From Burkholderiales bacterium (GTDB taxonomy: Bacteria; Pseudomonadota; Gammaproteobacteria; Burkholderiales; JAEUOS01), in assembly GCA_947456845.1 (NCBI GenBank), contig CANGUJ010000292.1, positions 1 to 5,517 on the forward strand: a DNA stretch of 5,517 nt, written 5' to 3'. The translations under genes and the position numbers were made by a program. Positions within the stretch are counted from its first letter, which is position 1. Every line of letters starts with the position of its first letter. The notes under the pieces were generated by a model that saw nothing but the letters and a program-made list of their open reading frames with translations, searched no databases and had not been told where the DNA came from. Positions 1 to 5,517 of this stretch are shown here, piece by piece.

Positions 1-939
1 ACCGAATTCGCCTACATGCATGCCGGGCCGACGTTGAACCCATGGAACGCCGCCCATACGCCAGGCGGGTCCTCCAGCGGCTCGGCCGCCGGCGTGGCGG
101 CAGGCATGATGCCGCTCGCGCTTGCCACCCAGACCGGCGGTTCCACCATCCGGCCTGCGGCGTACTGCGGCATCGTCGGCTTCAAGCCCACCTATGGCGT
201 GCTGCCGATGACGGGCATCAAGCCGCTGGCGCCGAGCCTGGATACGCTGGGTCTGTACGGTCGCTCGGTGGAGGACGTCGCGCTGTTGTTTGACGCGGTG
301 TCCGGTCGTGGCGCATCCGCAGCGGAGGCCAGGCCTATTGGCGCGCTCAGGCTTGGCCTTCATCCCGGGCCGTATGCGGGCCGCGCCGGTGCCGATGCGC
401 AGGCCGCGCTCGATGCCGCCTGCACGGCCCTGCGTGCGGCCGGCGCCACGGTCGAAACCATCGATCTTCCCGAGGCCTTGTTCGCGCGCATCGGCGAGGG
501 CAACAACACCATCATGGCCTACGAGGCGGCGCGTGCGCTCGCACACGAGTTCGAGACCGATCGCGCGCTGCTTTCAGCCAACATCGTCAAGCTGATCGGC
601 ATCGGCCAGGCCGTGCCGGATGCGGCCTACCGCGACGCACTGGCCGCCGGCGGGGAAGGCCGGCAGGCGCTGGCCGAGGGCATGCGCGGTTTCGACAGCC
701 TCATCACTTTCAGCGCGCCGGGTGCGGCGCCGGTATGGGCGGAGGGCACCGGCGACTCGGCCTTCAACCGCATCTGGACTACCATCGGCGCGCCGTGCAT
801 CACCCTGCCGGTGGGGCGCGTGGCCGCGACCCGCCTGCCGCTGGGCGTGCAACTGGTCGATTGTGTCGACCGCGATGCGCATCTGCTGCAGGTGGCCGCG
901 CGCGTCGCGCCCGTGTTGCCTGCGTTCGATCGCTGGTAG
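1..939 (+). CDS. Amidase signature family hydrolase, 5'-truncated by window edge
   Basis: This is the C-terminal 312 residues of an amidase-signature enzyme, which hydrolyses a carboxamide to a carboxylate and ammonia through a Ser-cisSer-Lys triad. The frame is open from base 1, so the ATG at 16 is internal. Counting from base 1, the Gly/Ser-rich signature GGSSSGS spans residues 22-28. Ser24 is the expected cis-Ser (codon 70-72) and Ser48 in TGGSTIRPA the expected nucleophile (codon 142-144); their spacing of 24 is the family value. The triad lysine should lie in the missing N-terminal part, perhaps 100-150 residues given usual lengths of 400-480. The C-terminal hallmark NRIWTTIGAP begins at residue 256 and is followed by LPLGVQLV. 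The protein looks like the broad group of cytoplasmic 'GatA-related' amidases, not GatA itself, and its substrate is not deducible. It lies 77 bases upstream of an acyl-CoA synthetase that could activate its acid product (inference). No frameshift is visible. Confidence 0.94.
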   Translation, partial: TEFAYMHAGPTLNPWNAAHTPGGSSSGSAAGVAAGMMPLALATQTGGSTIRPAAYCGIVGFKPTYGVLPMTGIKPLAPSLDTLGLYGRSVEDVALLFDAVSGRGASAAEARPIGALRLGLHPGPYAGRAGADAQAALDAACTALRAAGATVETIDLPEALFARIGEGNNTIMAYEAARALAHEFETDRALLSANIVKLIGIGQAVPDAAYRDALAAGGEGRQALAEGMRGFDSLITFSAPGAAPVWAEGTGDSAFNRIWTTIGAPCITLPVGRVAATRLPLGVQLVDCVDRDAHLLQVAARVAPVLPAFDRW

Positions 940-1001
940 CCCCGGGGCGGCCGCTCGCAGCCGGGGGCGGCATGCGCTAGAGTTCACGACGTCCAGTTTC
1001 C

Positions 1002-1005
1002 GGAG
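1002..1005 (+). promoter_or_regulatory. Weak ribosome binding site of the acyl-CoA synthetase gene
   Basis: GGAG lies 11 bases before the ATG at 1017. The spacing is slightly long, but this is the only purine-rich Shine-Dalgarno-like stretch close to that start, and it supports ATG 1017 as the start codon. Confidence 0.45.
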
Positions 1006-1016
1006 CCCTGCCAGCC

Positions 1017-2708
1017 ATGACCGAACTCGAACGTTTTCTTGCCGCCCGCGACCAGTTGCAGGCGCTGTCCGCCGACTACAACCGAGCGGTCAGCGAGTTC
1101 AAGTGGCCGGAACTCGCGAGCTTCAACTGGGCGCTGGATTACTTCGACCACATCGCCCGCGACAACCACGCTCCGGCCTTGCGCATTCTTGAAGAGTCCG
1201 GCGCCGAGGCGTCGCTCACCTATGCGCAACTGGCCGAACGTTCCAACCGGGTGGCCAATTTCCTGGTCGCGCAAGGCGCGAAAAAGGGCGATCGCATGTT
1301 GCTCATGCTGGGCAACGAGGTGCCGCTGTGGGAGGCGATGCTGGCCTCCATCAAGCTGGGCGTGGTGGTCATTCCCGCCACCACGCTGCTCTCCGGCGCC
1401 GACCTGCAGGACCGGCTCGAGCGCGGGCGCGTGGCCTTCGTGCTGACCAACCCCGCCGGGGCCGCCAAGTTCGACGAGCTCCCCGCCGCGTCCCTGGCGG
1501 GCATCCGGCGTATCCATGTGGGCGGCGCGCGCGCCGGCTGGCTCGACTATCGCGATGTCGACGCGCAAGCCGCCGCCTTCGCCGCGCCGGTGCGCCCGCT
1601 CGCCGGCGACCCCCTGCTTGAGTACTTCACTTCCGGCACCACCTCCAAGCCCAAGCTGGTGCAGCACACGCAAACCAGCTATCCGGTGGGGCACCTCAGC
1701 ACGATGTACTGGCTGGGCCTCAAAAAAGGCGACGTGCACTGGACCATCAGCTCGCCCGGCTGGGCCAAGCACGCGTGGAGCTGCGTGTTCGCGCCACTCA
1801 ACGCGCAGGCCTGCATCTTCATCTACAACTACACGCGCTTTAACGGTCCGGCCATCCTCGAGGTGCTGGTGAAAAACGCGGTGCAAACCCTGTGCGCGCC
1901 GCCCACGGTGTGGCGCATGCTGATCCAGGAAAACCTCAAGGCATGGCCGGTGCGGCTGCGCGAGCTCATTTCCGCCGGCGAACCGCTCAATCCCGAAGTC
2001 ATCGAGCAGGTGCGCGCCGCCTGGGGCATCACCATCCGCGACGGCTTCGGCCAGACCGAAACCACCGCCATGATAGGCAATTCGCCCGGCCAGGCCTTGA
2101 AGCCCGGCTCGATGGGCCGGCCGCTGCCGGGCTATCACGTGGCCCTGCTCGACCCCGACGGCGCACCGGCCGAGGAGGGCGAGATCTGCATCGACCTCTC
2201 GCGCCGTCCGGTCTCGCTGATGAACGGCTACGCCGGCGACGACGCCAAGAACGCCGAGGTGATGCGCGACGGCTATTACCATACGGGCGACGTCGGCTCG
2301 CGCGACGCCGAGGGCTACATCACCTACGTGGGCCGTGCGGATGACGTGTTCAAGGCCTCCGGCTACCGCATCAGCCCGTTCGAGCTCGAGAGCGCGCTGA
2401 TCGAGCACCCGGCCGTGGCCGAAGCGGCGGTCGTGCCCTCCCCCGACCCGGTGCGCGGCTTCGTGCCCAAGGCCTATGTGGTGCTCGCCGCGGGCCACGC
2501 GCCTGACGCGGCGACCGCCGCGGGCATCTTCCGCTTCATGCGCGAACGCGTGTCCGGCTACAAGCTGGTGCGGCGCATCGAGTTCAGCGACCTGCCCAAG
2601 ACCATCTCGGGCAAGATCCGGCGCGTGGAACTGCGCGGACAGGAAAAGGGCCGCCCGGAAGGCGCGGTGCGCAACGAGCGCGAATTCCTCGAGGAGTCGC
2701 TGAAGTAA
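1017..2708 (+). CDS. Medium-chain-type acyl-CoA synthetase (AMP-forming, ANL superfamily)
   Basis: This complete 563-residue adenylating enzyme converts a carboxylic acid, ATP and CoA to acyl-CoA, AMP and pyrophosphate in the cytoplasm. Motifs occur in the expected order: phosphate-binding loop TSGTTSKPK (205-213), GFGQTETTA (343-351), YYHTGD (420-425) with Asp425 as the expected ribose-binding Asp, GRADDVFKASGYRIS hinge region (439-453), and PKTISGKIRR (527-536) with Lys533 as the adenylation lysine. The SSPGWAKHAWS segment and the overall length resemble the medium-chain (ACSM/MACS) branch and related proteobacterial 'AMP-binding proteins' more than acetyl-CoA synthetase, which is about 650 residues. 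The P-loop has Ser210 where many family members have Gly. The start at 1017 is preceded by GGAG and gives a normal N-terminus. The acid substrate (fatty, branched or aromatic) cannot be assigned. The gene follows the amidase by 77 bases and precedes the channel gene by 32, so co-transcription is plausible. An antisense reading of 504 codons over it is a shadow. Confidence 0.93.
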   Translation: MTELERFLAARDQLQALSADYNRAVSEFKWPELASFNWALDYFDHIARDNHAPALRILEESGAEASLTYAQLAERSNRVANFLVAQGAKKGDRMLLMLGNEVPLWEAMLASIKLGVVVIPATTLLSGADLQDRLERGRVAFVLTNPAGAAKFDELPAASLAGIRRIHVGGARAGWLDYRDVDAQAAAFAAPVRPLAGDPLLEYFTSGTTSKPKLVQHTQTSYPVGHLSTMYWLGLKKGDVHWTISSPGWAKHAWSCVFAPLNAQACIFIYNYTRFNGPAILEVLVKNAVQTLCAPPTVWRMLIQENLKAWPVRLRELISAGEPLNPEVIEQVRAAWGITIRDGFGQTETTAMIGNSPGQALKPGSMGRPLPGYHVALLDPDGAPAEEGEICIDLSRRPVSLMNGYAGDDAKNAEVMRDGYYHTGDVGSRDAEGYITYVGRADDVFKASGYRISPFELESALIEHPAVAEAAVVPSPDPVRGFVPKAYVVLAAGHAPDAATAAGIFRFMRERVSGYKLVRRIEFSDLPKTISGKIRRVELRGQEKGRPEGAVRNEREFLEESLK

Positions 2709-2740
2709 GCGGTTCGCCCGGCCCGACCCTACCTACCGAC

Positions 2741-3571
2741 ATGCCCAACATCGAGCACGCGCAAAAGGCCCTGATCGACCTCGCGATCAGGTTCGGCCCC
2801 AAGGTGCTGGCGGCCGCCGTCATCCTGGTGATCGGCTTCTACGCCGGGCGCTGGATCGCCAGGGGGCTGGGCCGCTGGCTGGCCAGGCTGCAGCTCGAGC
2901 CGCCGGTGCGCAACCTGCTCGCGCGCATCGCCCAGCTGGCCGCCTTCAGCCTGTTCGCCATCATGGCGCTGCAGAATCTCGGCATCGACCTGTTGCCGTT
3001 GATCGCCGGCCTCGGCGTGGCGGGCGCCGGCGTGGCGCTCGCCATGCAGGGCGTGCTGGGCAATCTGGTCGCCGGGCTTACCATCATCTTCACGCGGCCG
3101 TTCAGGGTCGGCGAGTATGTCGCCATGGTGGGCGTGGAGGGCCGGGTCGAGGCGATCGAGCTCTTCGATACGCGCCTGTCGCATGCGGACGGCTCGACCG
3201 TCGTGGTGCCCAACCGCAAGATCGTCGGCGAGATCCTGCACAACTACGGCCAGGTGCGCCAGCTCGACCTGCGTGTGGGCATCGCCCGGCCCGGCGAGCT
3301 CGACCTCACCCTGGCGCTGGTGCGCGACGTGGTCAAGGCCAACCCGCGCGTCCTGCGCGAACCCGAGCCCCTGATCGGCGTGAGCGTGCTGAGCGACACG
3401 AGCATCGCCATCGCGGTCAGGCCCTGGGTCAGCGTACCGGACTATGTCGCGGCGAGCGCCGAGATCAACCAGGCCATCGTCGAGGCGTTGCGCGCCGGCG
3501 GCGTGCACTACCCCCTGCTTGTCGGCGACGCCGTGATGATCAACACCGCCCGGTTGGCCGGCGAGGCCTGA
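2741..3571 (+). CDS. Small-conductance mechanosensitive ion channel, MscS family
   Basis: This is a 276-residue inner-membrane channel that opens under membrane tension and releases solutes during hypo-osmotic shock; E. coli MscS has 286 residues. Hydrophobic segments fit TM1 at about 19-41, TM2 at about 60-80 and the Gly/Ala-rich pore helix TM3 at about 86-117, containing VALAMQGVLGNLVAGL. The family signature FTRPFRVGEYV (117-127) follows. The beta domain runs to VVVPNRKIVGEILHNY (154-169), and an alpha/beta cytoplasmic cage domain makes up the rest. Aligned by eye on the conserved Gln (Gln103 here, Gln112 in E. coli), the two pore-seal leucines correspond to Ala96 and Leu100. The C-terminal end (VHYPLLVGDAVMI) departs from the usual PFPQ-like motif. 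The start at 2741 gives an N-terminus of standard length but has no clear Shine-Dalgarno sequence. The gene starts 32 bases after the synthetase stop, and its own stop lies 13 bases from the stop of the converging transporter gene. Confidence 0.94.
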   Translation: MPNIEHAQKALIDLAIRFGPKVLAAAVILVIGFYAGRWIARGLGRWLARLQLEPPVRNLLARIAQLAAFSLFAIMALQNLGIDLLPLIAGLGVAGAGVALAMQGVLGNLVAGLTIIFTRPFRVGEYVAMVGVEGRVEAIELFDTRLSHADGSTVVVPNRKIVGEILHNYGQVRQLDLRVGIARPGELDLTLALVRDVVKANPRVLREPEPLIGVSVLSDTSIAIAVRPWVSVPDYVAASAEINQAIVEALRAGGVHYPLLVGDAVMINTARLAGEA

Positions 3572-3586
3572 GGCGGCCGCGCGCCT
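3571..3586. terminator. Small hairpin between convergent stop codons (possible weak bidirectional terminator)
   Basis: AGGCG at 3571-3575 and CGCCT at 3582-3586 form a perfect 5-bp inverted repeat around a 6-base GC-rich loop. It overlaps the last base of the channel stop codon and the first bases read of the transporter stop codon. Its position between converging genes suits a shared transcription end. The stem is short and neither strand has a T-tract, so it does not meet the usual definition of an intrinsic terminator, and in GC-rich DNA a stem this size can arise by chance. Confidence 0.2.
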
Positions 3587-4751
3587 ACGGGGCGCTGTCG
3601 CGCCTGGGGCGATATGCGGCACTCATCCGGCCTGCGGTGGCCATCAGGGCGCCGTTGATCCAGAACACCGCCAGCAGTCCCGCTACCGCTCCCATGGCGC
3701 CGAACACCGCCGGGCCCAGCAGGCGCGCGACGTTGTTGACCGTCAGGCGCAAGCCCACGGTGGCGCCGGACCGGCCCGCCTCGGCGCTGCTGAACATCAG
3801 CATCAGGGTGAGGGTCTGTGTGCAGCCCAGCGAAAGGCCGAAGGTGAAGGCCAGGATCGCCAGTAGCGAACTGTCGCGGCATACCGGCACCAGCGCGAAG
3901 ACGATCGCTCCGACGAAGAACGCGCCGGCGAGCAGCCGGCGCTCCCCCGCCAGGCGGATGCAGCGCACCATGCCGAGCCTGACGACGAAGGAGCCGACCG
4001 CGAGCGAAGCCAGCAGGCCGCCGATCACCGAAGCGGAAAGCCCCAGCCCATGCGCGTAGATCGGCAGGAAGGCCTGGAATAGGTCGTTGCCGAGCTGGGC
4101 CAAGCTGCTGATGGCGAGCATTTTCCGGATGTGGCGGTTTCCGAGCGTATGCAGCAGGTTGCCGCCGGTGGCCGCCGCGCCCGACCCGCGCGGCAGCGCG
4201 CGGCCCCAGATCGCCATCAGCAACAGTCCCAGCAACAGGAGGGCGGCGATGGCGAGGCAGGCGATGGCGTGGCTGGCATGGTCGATCACGAAGCCCGCCA
4301 GCAGCGGGCCCAGCAGGATGGCGGCCGAGCCGGTCAGGCTGTAGTTGCTGAAATTGCGGGTGCGCTCGGCAGGCTGGCTCAGCACCCCGACCAGGTTCTG
4401 CCCGAGCACCGCGGTGAGCGCCACCGATACGCCCACCAGCAATGAGGCCGCGTACAGCGCGGCCATGGTCGGGATGAAATACGGAATGAGCATGCCCGCG
4501 CCGCCGCTGGCGGCACCGATGGCCAGCAGCCAGCGCGAACCGAAGCGGTCCGACAACACGCCGATCGGCCAGGAGAGCACGAGCGGAAAGACGTACATCA
4601 TGGCGAGGACGCCGCCCGCCCCTGCCGAGCCGGCGCCCAGGTGCAGGCCGTAGAGGGAGAACACCACCCGCGCGGCGTTGACGCCCACGAAAACCAGGAC
4701 GTTCAGCGCCAGGATCAGCAGGATGGCCATCGGCCCGCGCGCGCGACGCAT
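3585..4751 (-). CDS. MFS transporter, probable 12-TM efflux-type permease
   Basis: This 388-residue inner-membrane protein is almost wholly hydrophobic, with two blocks of about six helices separated by a hydrophilic loop at about 183-210. That is the fold and length of a major facilitator superfamily carrier. Motif A is present between helices 2 and 3 as GVLSDRFGSR (64-73), with Asp68 and Arg69. A partial antiporter-type motif C in helix 5 reads LLGPLLAGF (146-154), favouring a proton-coupled exporter (inference; the substrate is unknown). Polar or charged residues inside helices include Asn25 and Arg28 in TM1 and Asn222/Asp223 in TM7. The ATG at 4749-4751 is preceded on this strand by AGGG ten bases upstream; Met8 is a possible alternative start but has no such site. 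The gene is divergent from the helix-turn-helix gene at 4788 with 36 bases between starts, suggesting shared control, and convergent with the channel gene at its 3' end. Confidence 0.92.
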   Translation of the reverse strand: MRRARGPMAILLILALNVLVFVGVNAARVVFSLYGLHLGAGSAGAGGVLAMMYVFPLVLSWPIGVLSDRFGSRWLLAIGAASGGAGMLIPYFIPTMAALYAASLLVGVSVALTAVLGQNLVGVLSQPAERTRNFSNYSLTGSAAILLGPLLAGFVIDHASHAIACLAIAALLLLGLLLMAIWGRALPRGSGAAATGGNLLHTLGNRHIRKMLAISSLAQLGNDLFQAFLPIYAHGLGLSASVIGGLLASLAVGSFVVRLGMVRCIRLAGERRLLAGAFFVGAIVFALVPVCRDSSLLAILAFTFGLSLGCTQTLTLMLMFSSAEAGRSGATVGLRLTVNNVARLLGPAVFGAMGAVAGLLAVFWINGALMATAGRMSAAYRPRRDSAP

Positions 4752-4787
4752 GCTATGTTCACCCTGCCATTATCGACGAGGCCCGCC
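4752..4787. promoter_or_regulatory. Short divergent control region between transporter and HTH gene
   Basis: These 36 bases lie between the two divergent start codons and are visibly less GC-rich than their surroundings. Any separate promoters for the two genes must lie here or reach into the coding ends, so polymerase or regulator binding on one side would be expected to affect the other. I found no clear dyad operator in it. Confidence 0.55.
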
Positions 4788-4798
4788 ATGCCAGCCAA
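4769..4798 (-). promoter_or_regulatory. Candidate sigma70-type promoter for the MFS transporter
   Basis: Read on the minus strand, TTGGCT (4793-4798, four of six matches to TTGACA) and GATAAT (4769-4774, five of six matches to TATAAT) are separated by 18 bases. The -35 box would lie inside the first codons of the HTH gene. The predicted start of transcription, about base 4762, would leave a leader of only about ten bases and would barely include the AGGG ribosome site, which counts against it. Confidence 0.3.
4778..4781 (+). promoter_or_regulatory. Ribosome binding site that decides the HTH gene start
   Basis: GAGG lies six bases before the ATG at 4788. The in-frame ATG at 4755 would add 11 residues but has no comparable site upstream and lies against the transporter start. 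ATG 4788 is therefore preferred. Confidence 0.6.
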
Positions 4799-5498
4799 AC
4801 GTACCGCCGCCGCCAAGCCCGCGAGATCGAAAAGGCCCGCCGTACCCAAGCGCGCCGGCGCGCGCGGCAAGGCCGCGCCAGACGCCACCGGGCCGGTCGA
4901 TGCGCTGATGGACAGGTTCGTCCCGGACCTGCCGTTTCTCGGCATGGTGCGGGATCTCGGGCGCTGGGCCGACGGCATGCTGGCCGGCGCCGGCGCCGGC
5001 GCGAGAGTGGCGGGCCTGGTCGCGCCGGTGATCAATCACCCGGCCACGTCCGCGTCGCTCAAGCGCGCCGGCGAGTTGTTGCGCGACGTGCGCGAGACGG
5101 CCGGCCTGTCGGTGCAGGACCTGGGCGTTGCCATCAACCTCAACGACGCGACGCTGCTCGAGCATTTCGAGGCCGGCCGCGTGGCCCTGCCGTTCGATGT
5201 GATCCTGCGCATCGCCGCCGTGCTCGGGCGCAATGACCCGATCCCTTTCGTGATGCGCCTCTTGCGCGAATCCAATCCGCGCGCGGCGCGGGCGCTGGAA
5301 GACATGGGCATCGGCAAACTTCTCGTGCACGCCGGGCGCGAGCGCGAATTCCTCAACCTCTACCGGGGCCGCGACGCGCTGCGCAAGCTGTCCGACGCCG
5401 AGTTCGCCGCGCTGCTCGGGCTGGTCGACAGCGCGCTCGACATGGCGCTGGCCGCGCGCGGCGCCATGGCCCCGGGCGGCGGGACGCCGCGTCGATAG
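4788..5498 (+). CDS. XRE-like helix-turn-helix protein with basic Ala/Lys/Pro N-terminal tail; function unknown
   Basis: I do not recognise this 236-residue protein as a named family. Residues 1-28 are a disordered-looking tail with ten Lys/Arg, eight Ala and no acidic residue, similar in composition to histone H1-like bacterial tails. Residues 37-64 contain hydrophobic and aromatic residues (DLPFLGMVRDLGRW), followed by a Gly/Ala-rich stretch (AGAGAGARVAGLVAPVI, 66-82). Residues 92-150 fit an XRE/Cro-like fold: LLRDVRETAGLS, then QDLGVAINLNDATLLEHFEAG, then LPFDVILRIAAVLGRNDPI. The would-be recognition helix (119-128) carries Asp120, Glu125 and Glu128 and no Lys or Arg, which is unusual for a DNA reader. 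The C-terminal part (160-225) is probably helical and ends in a Gly/Pro/Arg tail. It is divergent from the MFS gene 36 bases away, so local regulation is plausible; a nucleoid-associated role or protein-binding role is the alternative. The start was chosen from GAGG at 4778. The gene is complete. Confidence 0.85.
   Translation: MPAKRTAAAKPARSKRPAVPKRAGARGKAAPDATGPVDALMDRFVPDLPFLGMVRDLGRWADGMLAGAGAGARVAGLVAPVINHPATSASLKRAGELLRDVRETAGLSVQDLGVAINLNDATLLEHFEAGRVALPFDVILRIAAVLGRNDPIPFVMRLLRESNPRAARALEDMGIGKLLVHAGREREFLNLYRGRDALRKLSDAEFAALLGLVDSALDMALAARGAMAPGGGTPRR
4983..5000 (+). repeat. Three tandem copies of hexamer GCCGGC
   Basis: GCCGGC is repeated three times without interruption and encodes the Ala-Gly alternation at residues 66-71 of the HTH protein. 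Such a run is prone to slippage in whole hexamers, which would change the length of the Gly/Ala stretch without breaking the frame. It is short, and in DNA this rich in GC it may be coincidental. Confidence 0.5.
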
Positions 5499-5517
5499 CG
5501 CGCAGCGCGGCGACCGG

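Noticed and set aside
16..18. ATG at 16 as the amidase start
   Set aside because: The frame is open from base 1 with amidase-like residues (TEFAY) before it, and a protein starting there would lack the catalytic lysine region. The gene is cut by the window edge.
939..968. GC-rich palindromes (GCCCCGGGGC at 939-948 and an imperfect partner at 960-968) as a terminator after the amidase
   Set aside because: The arms pair only with a bulge and no T-tract follows. In DNA this GC-rich such pairing is expected by chance.
974..983. TAGAGT near 978-983 as a -10 box for the synthetase gene
   Set aside because: Only four of six bases match and no -35-like hexamer lies at a suitable distance upstream.
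620..1192. Plus-strand overlapping frame of 190 codons spanning the amidase end and synthetase start
   Set aside because: Its translation is an Arg/Ala/Pro-rich shadow of both genes with no motif, and it conflicts with two well-supported reading frames.
947..3580. GCGGCCGC octamer at 947-954 and again at 3573-3580, both just after genes, as a possible shared element
   Set aside because: At about 70% GC roughly one such octamer is expected per window of this length, and the flanks share nothing else.
2729..3622. Minus-strand open frame of 297 codons opposite the MscS gene
   Set aside because: Its translation is Asp/His/Gln/Arg-rich, with no domain, and it overlaps a clear MscS gene throughout. 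It is explained by GC-biased codon use.
4641..4787. Upstream extension of the HTH reading frame to the ATG at 4641
   Set aside because: The extra residues are polar low-complexity sequence read antisense to the N-terminus of the MFS transporter. ATG 4788 has a GAGG ribosome site six bases upstream.

Overview
The window is GC-rich (roughly 65-70% by eye) and densely packed bacterial DNA with five protein-coding genes. The proteins most resemble those of high-GC Proteobacteria, with Burkholderiales-type Betaproteobacteria as the best guess. That assignment rests on remembered family resemblance and base composition, not on a marker gene. I see no tRNA, rRNA, insertion sequence, CRISPR array, integrase or phage gene.

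Layout. Bases 1-939 (+) hold the C-terminal two thirds of an amidase-signature hydrolase, cut by the left edge. After a 77-base gap, 1017-2708 (+) encodes a complete medium-chain-type acyl-CoA synthetase of the ANL (AMP-forming) superfamily. After 32 bases, 2741-3571 (+) encodes a small MscS-type mechanosensitive channel. These three genes run in one direction and could be one transcript. The channel gene converges on 3585-4751 (-), a 12-helix MFS transporter, with only 13 bases between the stop codons. A 36-base gap separates the transporter start from the divergent 4788-5498 (+), a 236-residue protein with a basic Ala/Lys/Pro tail, a Gly/Ala-rich hydrophobic stretch and an XRE-like helix-turn-helix region. 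There is no gene-free stretch longer than 80 bases.

How the genes may work together. The amidase and the synthetase make chemical sense as consecutive steps (amide to carboxylic acid to acyl-CoA), but the substrate cannot be read from the sequence. The channel is probably a general osmotic safety valve that happens to lie in the same run. The transporter and the helix-turn-helix protein share one very short divergent control region, the usual layout of a regulator beside the exporter it controls. However, the putative recognition helix is acidic rather than basic, so ordinary repressor function should not be assumed.

Most of the window looks like ordinary chromosomal metabolism and transport. 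I found no convincing new multi-gene system. The least explained element is the helix-turn-helix protein at the right end.
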